Assembly: GCF_002847015.1 (NCBI RefSeq) | Contig: NZ_CP025085.1 | Location: 3,968,001 to 4,032,000, forward strand | Length of the DNA stretch: 64,000 nt | Source: Prodigiosinella confusarubida | GTDB taxonomy: Bacteria > Pseudomonadota > Gammaproteobacteria > Enterobacterales > Enterobacteriaceae | Reading direction: 5' to 3' | In this document: positions 1 to 10,154 of the stretch, piece by piece | Numbering within the stretch: the stretch's first letter is position 1 | Layout: each line of letters starts with the position of its first letter | The notes under the pieces: generated by a model | Databases searched by the model: none | What the model was told of the DNA's origin: nothing | What the model saw: only the letters and a program-made list of their open reading frames with translations | Made by a program: the position numbers and the translations under genes

Positions 1-999
1 ATTCTGAGGCCCTTCCCACGTCAGACGCTGAGACGGTCCACCGTTAACGCTAATCTTGTATATCTGGGGACGCCCGGTCTGGTCAGAAGTATAGGCCAGT
101 GTCTGGCTATCTGGAAACCAAGTCGGCTCCGTATTATTACTGCGACTATTCGTTATCTGGCTAATCTGTCCAGAACTCAAATTCATGACATACAGATTCA
201 GGCTTCCACTTTTGGAAAGTGCAAACGCCAATTTAGTGCCATCAGGAGAGAATGCGGGTGCGCCATTGTGACGAGGGAATGAAGCGACCTGACGGATAGC
301 CCCGTTAGCCAGCGTTTGGATAACCAATGCCGAGCGACCACTTTCAAACGTTACATAGGCCAGTTTGCTGCCATCCGGCGACCAGGCTGGTGACATCAGC
401 GGTTCAGGAGAGCGATGAACGACAAACTGGTTGTAACCATCATAATCAGCTACACGCAGCTCATAGGGATATTTACCGCCATTGGTTTGAACCACATAAG
501 CAATACGGGTACGGAAAGCGCCCTTAATACCGGTCAGTTTTTCAAATATTTGATCACTGGCGGTATGTGCCGCATAACGTAACCATTGTTTCGTTACCTT
601 AAACTGGTTTTGTGACAGGACGTTACCCGTGCTACCGGAAACATCGACAAGCTGATAGGAAATTACATACCCATCAGCACTCGGTTGAACCTGACCAATA
701 ACCACATCATCAATACCCAGTGCAGTCCATGCTGCTGGCGTGATTTCAGCAACACTTCCTGGTTGTTGAGGCATACGACTCGGATCAATTGGATTGAATT
801 TCCCACTGTTACGCAAGTCCGCTCCTACAATGCCACCAATGTCTGCCGGTGCAGCACCAGGGCCAACCCATTTGAACGGAACAACACCAATCGGGCGTGC
901 AGAGTCGACACCCTGGGTTATTTCTATACGCACTTCTGCATGTAGTACAGATGCCCACAGCATTAAAAAACTCAACACAACTTTAAATGCCTGCTTCAT
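1..999 (-). CDS. tolB: TolB, periplasmic Tol-Pal protein (3' end missing)
   Basis: TolB is the periplasmic beta-propeller protein that links the inner-membrane TolQRA motor to the lipoprotein Pal during cell constriction. The ATG at 999 follows a GGGAGATAAA ribosome site. It opens a lysine-containing, hydrophobic signal peptide likely cleaved after Ala21 (LHA-EV), and the mature protein begins [20 protein letters not shown], as in TolB. Repeated AWSPDG / [11 protein letters not shown]-type motifs are the propeller blades. The frame is open for 333 codons to the window edge; the family length is about 430 residues, so roughly the last 100 are outside. It lies 132 bases downstream of tolA in the same direction, the usual tolQRA-tolB order. 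Confidence 0.97.
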   Translation of the reverse strand, partial: MKQAFKVVLSFLMLWASVLHAEVRIEITQGVDSARPIGVVPFKWVGPGAAPADIGGIVGADLRNSGKFNPIDPSRMPQQPGSVAEITPAAWTALGIDDVVIGQVQPSADGYVISYQLVDVSGSTGNVLSQNQFKVTKQWLRYAAHTASDQIFEKLTGIKGAFRTRIAYVVQTNGGKYPYELRVADYDGYNQFVVHRSPEPLMSPAWSPDGSKLAYVTFESGRSALVIQTLANGAIRQVASFPRHNGAPAFSPDGTKLAFALSKSGSLNLYVMNLSSGQISQITNSRSNNTEPTWFPDSQTLAYTSDQTGRPQIYKISVNGGPSQRLTWEGPQN

Positions 1000-1131
1000 T
1001 TTATCTCCCTTATCCAGGCTCTTAGCCTATGATAAACAGCAGAATCTCAACAAACCAATATCAACAAAACACTATAACCCAGCCCACTTACCATAGTAAT
1101 AGTCTCAAACCCATACTGGTAAGTGACATAA

Positions 1132-2286
1132 TTATTGCGGTTTAAAATCTATCGGCGCGTTTTTAAAAGCTTCGTACACTTCCCGGCTAGGTGGCTTAGG
1201 AATTCTGGCCTGCTTAGCCGCAGCAGTTGCGGCCTGACATAAAGCGGGATCGCCACCTTCAGTCTGAACATCAACCAGTAAACCGTCTGGCGCCAATTTC
1301 ACCCGTAATGTACAAGTACGCCCCTTATATGACTCCCAATTATAGAATTTACTCTGAATAGCTGCTCTGACCTGACTGCCATAGCTGTCAAGTGCAGCAC
1401 CAGAAGCACCACTTTTCTTGTTGTTGCCAACACCAGCGGGTGCATTACCGGCATTTGCCGTCGCACTACTACCACTTTTGGGGGCATTCTTCGAAGAAGC
1501 CAGACCACCTAGCAAATTATCAACAGTATTGGCTTGTTTAGCCGCTTCAGCAGCCGCTTTCTTTTTATCTTCAGCCGCTTTTTTCCTGGCGGCGGCTGCC
1601 ACTTCGGCTTTTTTGGCTGCATCTGCCGCAGCTTTTTCTTTGGCTGCTACGGCTGCTGCAGCCTTGGCTTTTGCTTCTTCTTGCGTTTTTTGTTTCGCTA
1701 ACTCTGCTGCTTTTGCCTTGGCAACATCTTCCGCTTTTTTCTTCGCTTCCGCTGCTGCCTGTTTCTTGGCTTCATCTTCCGCTTTTTTCTTCGCTGCCGC
1801 CGCGGCTTTCGCCTGCTGTTCAGCCTCAGCCTTCACCTTGGCGGCTGCCGCTTCAGCTTGTTTTTGCTGTTCTTTGGCTTGCAGTACCGCTTCTTCTGCT
1901 TGTTTACGTTGTTCAGCCTGCTGCTGAGCCTGTTTTTTAGCCTCTTCCTGAGCCTGTAGGCGTTCTTTCTCCAATTCTTTCAGACGCTGCTGCTCAGCCG
2001 CCTGTTTTTCCTGTAACTCGACAGCCTGCTGTTCAGCTTGTTTTTGGCGTAACTGTTCAGCACGTTTGGCATCGGTCTGTTGCTGTTGCTGGCGGTTATA
2101 CTGTTCAACAACCGCATTGGGATCGACCATGACCGCATCAATCGATGAACCGCCGCCGCCGCCACTAGCATCCATATTCTGGTTCGATGAACTCAGAACC
2201 AGCAACACAATCAGAATGATGTGCAAAACTGCCGAGACAATTACGGCACGTTTTAACTTGTCGTTTTGTTCGTTTGCCTTTAGCAC
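1132..2286 (-). CDS. tolA: TolA, inner-membrane energy transducer of the Tol-Pal system
   Basis: TolA spans the periplasm and passes proton-motive energy from TolQR to TolB-Pal. The 384-residue product has the three expected domains. A transmembrane anchor (about residues 14-34) carries the Ser18-x3-His22 motif used by TolQR. A very long Ala/Lys/Glu/Gln helical domain follows (about 60-255). The globular C-terminal domain ends in AAKQARIPKPPSREVYEAF. The start is GTG at 2286, as in E. coli, giving LKANEQNDKLKR. The helical domain is shorter than in E. coli (421 residues in total), a normal source of length variation. The repetitive codons produce long spurious antisense frames. Confidence 0.97.
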   Translation of the reverse strand: MLKANEQNDKLKRAVIVSAVLHIILIVLLVLSSSNQNMDASGGGGGSSIDAVMVDPNAVVEQYNRQQQQQTDAKRAEQLRQKQAEQQAVELQEKQAAEQQRLKELEKERLQAQEEAKKQAQQQAEQRKQAEEAVLQAKEQQKQAEAAAAKVKAEAEQQAKAAAAAKKKAEDEAKKQAAAEAKKKAEDVAKAKAAELAKQKTQEEAKAKAAAAVAAKEKAAADAAKKAEVAAAARKKAAEDKKKAAAEAAKQANTVDNLLGGLASSKNAPKSGSSATANAGNAPAGVGNNKKSGASGAALDSYGSQVRAAIQSKFYNWESYKGRTCTLRVKLAPDGLLVDVQTEGGDPALCQAATAAAKQARIPKPPSREVYEAFKNAPIDFKPQ

Positions 2287-2349
2287 AAGTGGTTTCCAAA
2301 AACAGTGTTGCCAGAAAAATGACTAACGCTCATTAACAAACCAACCTAT

Positions 2350-2775
2350 TTAAATCGGTTGCGTCATCAAGCCTACAGATTTCACACCAGCCTGATGTAA
2401 CAAATTCAATGCTTTGATAATTTCGTTATATGGAACATCTTTCGCTCCGCCAATCAAAAATATCGTTTTGGGATTCGCCGATAAGCGGGACTGCGCTTCT
2501 GCTACAACCTGCTCCGGCGGTAACTGCTCCATACGATTATGATCAATGACCAAGCTGTACTGCCCGACGCCAGATACCTCAACAATCACTGGAGGGGTGT
2601 CATTGCTGGAAACCGTTTTTGACTCTGTTGCATCCGGCAAATCGACTTCCACACTTTGGGTAATAATCGGTGCCGTCGCCATAAAAATGAGCAGCAATAC
2701 CAGCAATACATCCAACAGTGGAACAATATTAATCTCGGACTTCAGCGCCCGGCGACCACGACGTACACGTGCCAT
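2350..2775 (-). CDS. tolR: TolR, proton-channel subunit of the Tol-Pal motor
   Basis: TolR is an ExbD-family inner-membrane protein with one transmembrane helix and a periplasmic dimerisation domain. The ATG at 2775 is preceded by a good AGGAGG and gives MARVRRGRRALKSEINIVPL, matching the family start; the open frame upstream to 2835 is not needed. The helix contains the key proton-path aspartate (Asp22, in PLLDVLLV). The C-terminal motif GVKSVGLMTQPI is conserved. At 141 residues the length equals the family norm. It lies 13 bases downstream of tolQ and 63 bases upstream of tolA. Confidence 0.98.
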   Translation of the reverse strand: MARVRRGRRALKSEINIVPLLDVLLVLLLIFMATAPIITQSVEVDLPDATESKTVSSNDTPPVIVEVSGVGQYSLVIDHNRMEQLPPEQVVAEAQSRLSANPKTIFLIGGAKDVPYNEIIKALNLLHQAGVKSVGLMTQPI

Positions 2776-2788
2776 GCTATCCTCCTGA

Positions 2789-3876
<1,088 letters not shown>

Positions 3877-3965
3877 TTTACATCCCAGCAATGCGATAAA
3901 CCTCGTTACTATACGCAAGAGGGATGGTGTTTGGAATCGGAAGTATGTACAGGAAAGTAAATAAT

Positions 3966-3987
3966 TATGGGCTGTTTACAACCCATA
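3966..3987 (-). terminator. Weak hairpin downstream of ybgE (possible cyd operon end)
   Basis: TATGGGTTGT and ACAGCCCATA (minus-strand sense) form a 10-base-pair stem with one mismatch and a very tight loop. They lie just after the ybgE stop and are followed by an AT-rich ATTATTTACTTT stretch. It may end the cydABX-ybgE transcript before the tol-pal promoter. The poor T-run keeps confidence low. Confidence 0.35.
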
Positions 3988-4010
3988 ACAAAAAGGAATT
4001 AAAGATTCGT

Positions 4011-4304
4011 TTACAAGAAGTAGTAATACAATCCTGAGACAAGAATCACAAATGCAGGAAGAGGAGAGAAGATAGCTCGCCACCGCAAACGTTGCGGTCG
4101 GTAACCCGTCCCATGGACGACACCAGCACACACCGCCCAAACCAGTAAAAAACCTTGCCAGACAGCAAGAGAACTGGTTTTGGCAGCGAAACGTGCCGGT
4201 TCCCAAAACACACACCCAGCCAGCAAAAGCGCCATGATCAGGGAAAAGGCCCGGAACGGGCCTTTGTCCATTAAACGATAGAGATTATCAACAAGACGAC
4301 TCAT
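4011..4304 (-). CDS. ybgE: YbgE, small membrane protein of the cyd operon
   Basis: YbgE is a 97-residue inner-membrane protein encoded with cytochrome bd-I in enterics. Hydrophobic segments are visible around residues 19-34 (AFSLIMALLLAGCVFW), 47-65 and 80-97 (ending SGLYYYFL), consistent with three membrane passes. It overlaps cydX by four bases (ATGA), so it is co-translated with the oxidase. In E. coli its role in cytochrome bd function is minor or undefined, and nothing in the sequence adds to that. Confidence 0.93.
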   Translation of the reverse strand: MSRLVDNLYRLMDKGPFRAFSLIMALLLAGCVFWEPARFAAKTSSLAVWQGFLLVWAVCAGVVHGTGYRPQRLRWRAIFSPLPAFVILVSGLYYYFL

Positions 4305-4417
4305 TGTGATTTATCTTTCACCGCTTTGCTTGTTTCACTCTGCTCAAGCGCCAGGGCAGTAACAATTCCCAGCGAACAAGCAAGAAGCGTTCCTAGTATC
4401 CAGGCAAAATACCACAT
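4301..4417 (-). CDS. cydX: CydX, small subunit of cytochrome bd-I oxidase
   Basis: This 38-codon gene sits between cydB and ybgE. It starts at ATG 4417 with MWYFAWILGTLLACSLGI and continues to a TGA at 4301 that overlaps the ybgE start (ATGA). The N-terminal MWYFAWILGTLLA is almost identical to E. coli CydX (37 residues), which binds the CydAB core as a single transmembrane helix and stabilises the active-site haems. A good TAAGGAGCATAA ribosome site precedes it, 16 bases after the cydB stop. Confidence 0.96.
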   Translation of the reverse strand: MWYFAWILGTLLACSLGIVTALALEQSETSKAVKDKSQ

Positions 4418-4433
4418 AAATTATGCTCCTTAC

Positions 4434-5573
4434 TTAATACAGCGAATGAGAGTTCTGCTCAACATGCTCTTTGGTAATACGGCCAAACATCTTGTAGTAA
4501 CACCAGCAAGTGTAAGCCAACACAATCGGTACGAAGATAATCGCCACGACAGTCATTACCTGCAGCGTAAACAAACTGGATGTCGCATCCCACATGGTCA
4601 GGCTAACATTCGGCATGGTTACAGACGGCATAATGAATGGGAACATAGCCGTACCGGCTGTCAGAATGACACATGCAATACTCAGCGAAGAGAACAGAAA
4701 TGCCATTGCGCCTTTTCCTAACCGGGCCATCATTGCTGTCAATAGCGGCAATACCACACCTAACAGCGGAATAGCCCACAGCACCGGATATTTATTGAAA
4801 TTAATCATCCATGCTCCCGCCTGACGAACAACTTCTTTGTGTAGCGGATTAGATTCGGCAGCCGTATTAATCACAGAAGTGATGACATAGCCATCAATAC
4901 CATAAACAACCCATACGCCGGCCAGTGCAAACGTAACCACCAACAGAAGTGATGACACCTGAGCCGCGACTTTGGAACGAATGTGCAATTCGCCGGTTGT
5001 ACGCATCATCAGGTAAGTCGCACCTTGAGCCAGAATCATGCTCAGGCTGACGATACCAGCCAGTAATCCGAACGGGTTCAGAAGCTGGAAGAAGTTACCG
5101 GTATAGTACAAGCGCAGATATTCATCCATATGGAATGGAACGCCTTGCAGCAGATTACCGAAAGCCACGCCAATAACAACTGGCGGGATAAAGCTACCGG
5201 CAAAAATGCCCCAATCCCACATATTGCGCCAACGTGAGTCTTCAATCTTGGAACGGTAGTCGAAACCGACCGGACGGAAGAACAATGAGGCCAGCACCAG
5301 AATCATCGCAACGTAGAACCCAGAGAATGCAGCGGCATAAACCGTTGGCCATGCAGCAAACAATGCACCACCAGCAGTTATCAACCACACCTGATTACCA
5401 TCCCAATGGGGAGCAATGCAATTGATCATCACCCGGCGCTCGACATCATTTCGGCCCATCAGGCGAACCAGGATGCCCACACCCATGTCAAAACCATCGG
5501 TAACCGCAAAACCGATCAGCAACACGCCAATCAGCAGCCACCAGATAAAACGCAATACTTCATAATCAAACAT
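4434..5573 (-). CDS. cydB: Cytochrome bd-I ubiquinol oxidase subunit II
   Basis: CydB pairs with CydA in the inner membrane to form the high-affinity bd-I quinol oxidase. The 379-residue length matches E. coli exactly. The N-terminus MFDYEVLRFIWWLLIGVLLI and the following DGFDMGVG are family hallmarks, and about eight hydrophobic helices can be followed along the protein. It starts 12 bases after cydA and is followed at once by cydX. Confidence 0.98.
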   Translation of the reverse strand: MFDYEVLRFIWWLLIGVLLIGFAVTDGFDMGVGILVRLMGRNDVERRVMINCIAPHWDGNQVWLITAGGALFAAWPTVYAAAFSGFYVAMILVLASLFFRPVGFDYRSKIEDSRWRNMWDWGIFAGSFIPPVVIGVAFGNLLQGVPFHMDEYLRLYYTGNFFQLLNPFGLLAGIVSLSMILAQGATYLMMRTTGELHIRSKVAAQVSSLLLVVTFALAGVWVVYGIDGYVITSVINTAAESNPLHKEVVRQAGAWMINFNKYPVLWAIPLLGVVLPLLTAMMARLGKGAMAFLFSSLSIACVILTAGTAMFPFIMPSVTMPNVSLTMWDATSSLFTLQVMTVVAIIFVPIVLAYTCWCYYKMFGRITKEHVEQNSHSLY

Positions 5574-5585
5574 AGCGGACTCCTG

Positions 5586-7154
5586 TTACCGTGCGTCCTG
5601 CGCAGCTGCAATCGGCTGTTCAAAGTGGTAGGCACCCGTTTTCAGGCTACTGGGACCGAGACGCGCATACTTGAACATCAGATAAGTTTCTGCGACAAGG
5701 AATAACGTATACAGACCACAAATCAGCCCCATAGAAAACAGGATATCTCCGGCAGTCAACGACGAGTTGGCAACAGCGGTTGGTAATATTTCACCAATTG
5801 CCCAAGGTTGACGACCATACTCGGCGACAAACCAGCCTGATTCGACAGCAATCCACGGCAGTGGGATGCCATACAATGCCGCACGATGCAGCCACTTTTT
5901 ATGACCAATTTTGTTTCTCAGCACTGACCAGAAGGAGAGGCCGATGATCAGCAACATCAAACCGCCACAGGCCACCATAATGCGGAAGGCGAAATACAAC
6001 GGAGCAACACGCGGAATAGAATCTTTTGTTGCCTGCTTGATTTGATTTTCAGTTGCATCGGATACATTGGGCGTATAGCGTTTCAGCAGCAGGCCATAAC
6101 CCAGATCTTTCTTGGCTTTATTAAAAGCCTCACGTACTGAGGGATCAGTATTACCCGCACGTAACTGCTCCAGCAATTGGTAGGCTTTCATACCATTGCG
6201 GATACGGACTTCATGTTGCGCCATAAGCTCTTTCAGACCGGTAACCGTTTTATCGGTAGAACGGGTAGCGATCAAGCCAAGCACATAAGGGATCTGAATA
6301 GAGTACTTATTCTCCATCGAATCCTGATTTGGCAGGCCAAACAGCGTAAAAGCAGCAGGTGCCGGCTGGGTTTCCCACTCAGCTTCAATGGCAGCCAGTT
6401 TGGTTTTTTGTACGTCACCCATTTCATAACCGGATTCATCACCCAGCACAATAACAGACAACACGGCGGCCATGCCAAAACTGGCTGCAATTGCAAATGA
6501 GCGTTTGGCAAAAGCAACATCTCGGCCTTTCAGCAAATAGAAAGAACTGATACCAAGAACAAACATCGCACCAGTACAATAACCTGCGGCCACAGTATGA
6601 ACAAACTTCACCTGAGCTACCGGGTTCAGCACCAGATCACTAAAGCTCATCATTTCCATACGCATGGTTTCGAAATTGAAATCAGAGGCGATGGGATTCT
6701 GCATCCAGCCATTCGCAACCAGAATCCATAGTGCAGAGAGGTTAGATCCCAGAGCGACCAGCCAGGTAACCGTCATGTGCTGAACTTTGCCCAGACGATC
6801 CCAACCGAAGAAGAACAACCCGATAAACGTGGATTCCAGAAAGAACGCCATCAGGCCTTCAATAGCCAGAGGTGCACCGAAGATATCCCCGACATAATGC
6901 GAGAAATAAGACCAGTTAGTACCAAACTGGAACTCCATGGTTAGTCCAGTGGCAACACCGAGTGCAAAGTTAATTGCAAACAGTTTGCCCCAAAACTTCG
7001 TCATATCTTTATAGATTTGTTTACCAGACAGGACATATACCGTTTCCATAATCGCCAATATAAACGTCATACCTAACGTTAATGGAACGAACAGGAAATG
7101 ATACATCGCTGTTAAGGCAAACTGTAAACGCGACAGTTCGACTATATCTAACAT
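5586..7154 (-). CDS. cydA: Cytochrome bd-I ubiquinol oxidase subunit I
   Basis: CydA carries the three haems (b558, b595, d) and the quinol site of the bd-I oxidase. The 522 residues equal the E. coli length. His19 (TAMYHFLF) and His186 ([11 protein letters not shown]) fall at the known haem-ligand positions, and the IMVACGG segment contains the haem b558 methionine. The Q-loop lies between the central helices. It is first in cydA-cydB-cydX-ybgE, and the long AT-rich region upstream is its control region. In E. coli the operon is induced by ArcA at low oxygen and repressed by Fnr under strict anaerobiosis. Confidence 0.98.
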   Translation of the reverse strand: MLDIVELSRLQFALTAMYHFLFVPLTLGMTFILAIMETVYVLSGKQIYKDMTKFWGKLFAINFALGVATGLTMEFQFGTNWSYFSHYVGDIFGAPLAIEGLMAFFLESTFIGLFFFGWDRLGKVQHMTVTWLVALGSNLSALWILVANGWMQNPIASDFNFETMRMEMMSFSDLVLNPVAQVKFVHTVAAGYCTGAMFVLGISSFYLLKGRDVAFAKRSFAIAASFGMAAVLSVIVLGDESGYEMGDVQKTKLAAIEAEWETQPAPAAFTLFGLPNQDSMENKYSIQIPYVLGLIATRSTDKTVTGLKELMAQHEVRIRNGMKAYQLLEQLRAGNTDPSVREAFNKAKKDLGYGLLLKRYTPNVSDATENQIKQATKDSIPRVAPLYFAFRIMVACGGLMLLIIGLSFWSVLRNKIGHKKWLHRAALYGIPLPWIAVESGWFVAEYGRQPWAIGEILPTAVANSSLTAGDILFSMGLICGLYTLFLVAETYLMFKYARLGPSSLKTGAYHFEQPIAAAQDAR

Positions 7155-7261
7155 CTTGACTCCTTGCTCCTCGCAGGAAGGTTTTAGCTTTCAGTATAGA
7201 CAAGCTGCTAAACACCCGGCAGTAATACCCTAAAAAGCACAAAAAATGCTTCAGCGCAGGC

Positions 7262-7390
7262 TGATACCCATGATCTTTCAAGTTACAGTAATGTTAGCGT
7301 CGTTCACTCACCCGAATCACTTATTTAAGTAAGCTCATCAGACCTCATTCACTTGCCACCTTCCTGCATCATGAAATCTATCAAGTATAT
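7262..7390. repeat. ERIC/IRU intergenic repeat, degenerate copy
   Basis: The segment shares the ERIC core with the copy at 36762-36892: TCAAG, then CTCACCCGAATCACTT, AAGTAAGCTCATC, CACTTGCC and CCTTCCTGCA in the same order and spacing. The outer arms have decayed more than in the other copy. ERIC elements are about 127-base imperfect palindromes of enterobacteria that sit in transcribed spacers. Here it lies just upstream of cydA. Confidence 0.75.
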
Positions 7391-7703
7391 ACACATTGCA
7401 AATAAGTATAGTAAATCCAACAAGTAGACTCAAAAGAGAACATTGGTATTACAAATATCATACCCAAATAGAGTAACCGTATATTACGCCTCTAATTATC
7501 TACAATAAATAAGTTTTTACGTGATGTAGATTGGGTTTTTGATTCTATATCAACCCTTCTCACATATACACCCCAGAATGCAATTGATCTGACGCAATTT
7601 AGCATTATTAGAGAAATAACACCGGGTAGATTTTATTGATCTGAAACAATTATTCACGTTTATGTTAACTATCGATGTTATTTAATTTTTTATTAGCCGC
7701 ATT

Positions 7704-7718
7704 GTTAATTTTATGTAA
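7704..7718 (+). promoter_or_regulatory. ArcA-box-like sequence upstream of cydA
   Basis: GTTAATTTTATGTAA matches 12 of 15 positions of the ArcA-P motif GTTAATTAAATGTTA, including the direct-repeat spacing. ArcA activation of cydAB is established in E. coli. In so AT-rich a region a chance match is possible. Confidence 0.4.
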
Positions 7719-7898
7719 TTCTTAAGTTTCAAATCATCGCTATCGATAATATATTTTTTACTTAAATTAAAAAAAATGTACGTTGATCCCAATTATCAAA
7801 AATTATAATTAATAATCAGCATTGTTATAATATTGTTGCGGATTTGATATATTTTAATTTCGCAAAAGTTATTTATATGCATATTAATAATGACGATA

Positions 7899-7923
7899 CA
7901 AAAAAGGCCACGCGAAGGTGGCC
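7899..7923 (-). terminator. Rho-independent terminator of the sdh-suc operon
   Basis: In minus-strand sense GGCCAC and GTGGCC close a perfect six-base-pair stem over a CTTCGC loop, followed immediately by TTTTTTG. It lies about 60 bases after the sucD stop and is the natural end of the long operon. The intervening 3' untranslated region could carry an SdhX-type RNA (see findings). Confidence 0.8.
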
Positions 7924-7984
7924 AAACATGTCGAACTTTAAAAATATTACACACTAGCGTAGGAATATGTCCTGTAGTGTGGCT

Positions 7985-8857
7985 CTAGCGTGTCAGCACA
8001 GATTTTACTGCGTCGCCAATATCAGCCAGACTACGAACCGTTTTAACACCGGCAGCTTCCAGTGCTGCGAATTTATCATCTGCAGTTCCTTTACCACCGG
8101 CAATAATTGCCCCGGCATGACCCATTCGTTTACCTTTTGGCGCGGTCACCCCGGCTATGTAGCCGACGACTGGTTTTGTAATATGCTCTTTAATATAAGC
8201 AGCGGCCTCTTCCTCGGCAGTACCACCAATCTCACCGATCATCACAATAGCCTCGGTTTGGGGATCCTGCTCAAACAGCTTCAGGATATCAATAAAGTTT
8301 GAGCCGGGGATCGGATCACCACCAATACCAACACAGCTCGACTGCCCCAGACCAATATCCGTCGTTTGTTTCACGGCTTCATAAGTCAATGTACCTGAGC
8401 GGGAGACGATGCCCACTTTACCTGGCAGGTGAATATGGCCCGGCATAATACCGATTTTACACTCACCTGGCGTAATGACGCCCGGACAGTTAGGTCCAAT
8501 CATACGAACACCGCTTTGCTCCAGCTTGACCTTTACGCTCAGCATGTCGAGGGTCGGGATCCCCTCGGTGATACAGATAATCAACTGAATGCCAGCATCA
8601 ATAGCTTCCAGGATAGAATCTTTACAGAATGGAGCCGGTACATAAATAACTGATGCAGTGGCACCAGTGGCCTCTACCGCTTCGCGCACAGTATTAAACA
8701 CCGGCAGTCCGAGGTGCTCGGTACCACCTTTACCCGGCGTTACACCGCCGACCATTTGTGTACCATAAGCAATCGCCTGTTCAGAGTGGAAGGTACCCTG
8801 GCTACCAGTCAAACCCTGGCAGATAACTTTGGTGTTTTTATCGATCAGAATGGACAT
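7985..8857 (-). CDS. sucD: Succinyl-CoA synthetase alpha subunit
   Basis: SucD is the CoA-binding, phosphohistidine-bearing subunit of the (alpha-beta)2 synthetase that converts succinyl-CoA to succinate with ATP formation. The 290-residue protein begins with the CoA-binding Rossmann segment ([20 protein letters not shown]). The active-site histidine is His247 in [16 protein letters not shown]. The start codon overlaps the sucC stop by one base (TAATG), coupling the two subunits. It is the last gene of the operon. Confidence 0.98.
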   Translation of the reverse strand: MSILIDKNTKVICQGLTGSQGTFHSEQAIAYGTQMVGGVTPGKGGTEHLGLPVFNTVREAVEATGATASVIYVPAPFCKDSILEAIDAGIQLIICITEGIPTLDMLSVKVKLEQSGVRMIGPNCPGVITPGECKIGIMPGHIHLPGKVGIVSRSGTLTYEAVKQTTDIGLGQSSCVGIGGDPIPGSNFIDILKLFEQDPQTEAIVMIGEIGGTAEEEAAAYIKEHITKPVVGYIAGVTAPKGKRMGHAGAIIAGGKGTADDKFAALEAAGVKTVRSLADIGDAVKSVLTR

Positions 8858-10023
8858 TATTTACCCTCCACTGCAGCAACCACTTGCTGAGCCGCATCCG
8901 TCAGACTGGTCGCAGCAATGATATTCAAACCGCTGTCCGCCAATTTCTTCGCTCCCAGCTCTGCATTGTTACCTTCGAGACGCACAACGACAGGCACATT
9001 TACCCCCACTTCTGCTACCGCCCCGATAATACCGTCAGCAATCAAATCACAACGCACGATGCCACCGAAAATGTTCACCAGCACCGCTTTTACCTTGTCA
9101 TCCGATAAAATAATTTTAAAAGCTTCTGTTACACGTTCTTTCGTTGCACCACCGCCCACGTCCAGGAAATTAGCTGGCGCGCCACCATGCAATTTGACAA
9201 TATCCATGGTGCCCATTGCCAAACCGGCGCCATTCACCATACAACCGATGTTGCCATCCAGAGCCACATAATTAAGCTCCCACTGGGCAGCATGCTCCTC
9301 ACGCGGATCTTCCTGACTGGCATCATGCATCTCACGTAATTCCGGCTGACGGAACAAGGCATTGCCATCAACGCCCAGTTTGCCATCCAGACACACCAGA
9401 TCACCCTGTTGGGTGATGACTAATGGATTGATTTCCACCAATGCCAGATCACGTTCCAGGAACATGGTTGCCAGCCCCATAAAAATCTTGGTGAACTGAG
9501 TAACCTGCTTACCGCTGAGACCCAGCTTGAACGCTAACTCACGTCCTTGATAAGGTTGAGGACCAGTCAGCGGATCCAAGGCAGCTTTATGAATCAGATG
9601 CGGCGTTTCTTCAGCCACTTTCTCAATCTCAACGCCACCTTCAGTGGAAGCCATGAAGACAACACGACGACTGGCACGGTCAATCACTGCACCCAGATAG
9701 AGTTCTTTATCAATGTCGGTAGCACTTTCCACCAGAATTTGGCTTACTGGCTGACCATTGGCATCAGTCTGGTAAGTCACCAGACGCTTACCCAGCCAAT
9801 TTTCCGCAAAGGCGCGGATGTCTTCTTTACTTTTTACGACCTTGACGCCGCCAGCCTTGCCTCGACCACCGGCATGAACCTGACACTTGACCACCCAGGG
9901 ACCAGCACCAATTTTTGATGCAGCTTCTTCTGCCTCACGCGGCGTGGTGCAGGCATAACCGGTGGGTGCGGGTAAACCATACCGAGCAAAGAGTTGTTTT
10001 GCCTGATACTCGTGTAAATTCAT
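8857..10023 (-). CDS. sucC: Succinyl-CoA synthetase beta subunit
   Basis: SucC is the ATP-grasp subunit that binds nucleotide and succinate. The 388-residue length equals that of E. coli. [35 protein letters not shown] (nucleotide-binding loop) and [16 protein letters not shown] (phosphate/succinate site) are family signatures. A 131-base spacer with two hairpins separates it from sucB upstream. Confidence 0.98.
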   Translation of the reverse strand: MNLHEYQAKQLFARYGLPAPTGYACTTPREAEEAASKIGAGPWVVKCQVHAGGRGKAGGVKVVKSKEDIRAFAENWLGKRLVTYQTDANGQPVSQILVESATDIDKELYLGAVIDRASRRVVFMASTEGGVEIEKVAEETPHLIHKAALDPLTGPQPYQGRELAFKLGLSGKQVTQFTKIFMGLATMFLERDLALVEINPLVITQQGDLVCLDGKLGVDGNALFRQPELREMHDASQEDPREEHAAQWELNYVALDGNIGCMVNGAGLAMGTMDIVKLHGGAPANFLDVGGGATKERVTEAFKIILSDDKVKAVLVNIFGGIVRCDLIADGIIGAVAEVGVNVPVVVRLEGNNAELGAKKLADSGLNIIAATSLTDAAQQVVAAVEGK

Positions 10024-10083
10024 GATGTTCTATCCATTTAAGTTTGAAGATAAGTCCCGGGACTTTCTTGTATTTTGGATAAA

Positions 10084-10145
10084 GCCGTTATGACAACGGC
10101 CTGCATAGCACTCTCGACAGGCGGCATAAAATTGATTATGCCGCC
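10084..10145 (-). other. Two hairpins in the sucB-sucC spacer
   Basis: GGCGGCATAA at 10120-10129 pairs perfectly with TTATGCCGCC at 10136-10145 around a six-base loop, ten bases beyond the sucB stop. GCCGTT at 10084-10089 pairs with AACGGC at 10095-10100. Neither is followed by a T-run in the minus-strand direction, so they look like mRNA-stabilising or processing structures rather than terminators. E. coli has REP-type sequences in the same spacer. Confidence 0.6.
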
Positions 10146-10154
10146 CAAACAGCT

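Larger units (their letters stand above)
7155..7984. promoter_or_regulatory. cydA upstream control region (no gene seen)
   Basis: This is an 830-base spacer between cydA and the end of sucD. It holds a degenerate ERIC element (7262-7390), a very AT-rich block (about 7380-7900) and the suc operon terminator near 7900. Two FNR-like half-palindromes, TTGATCTGAAACAA at 7636-7649 and TTGATCTGACGCAA at 7584-7597, lie within 70 bases of each other. A 15-base sequence at 7704-7718 resembles an ArcA box. No open frame here has a coding look. Multiple oxygen-responsive promoters are known for cydA in E. coli; exact promoter positions cannot be fixed from the sequence. Confidence 0.6.

Noticed and set aside
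1418-1927. A 169-codon open frame antisense to tolA, rich in Ala, Phe, Leu and Ser
   Set aside because: It mirrors the repetitive Ala/Lys/Glu codons of the TolA helical domain. The repetitiveness leaves the opposite strand free of stops. It has no ribosome site or family resemblance.
7547-7561. TTGATTCTATATCAA as an FNR site upstream of cydA
   Set aside because: The arms are perfect but the spacer is five bases, not the four needed for FNR. It is listed only as an inverted repeat in an AT-rich region.
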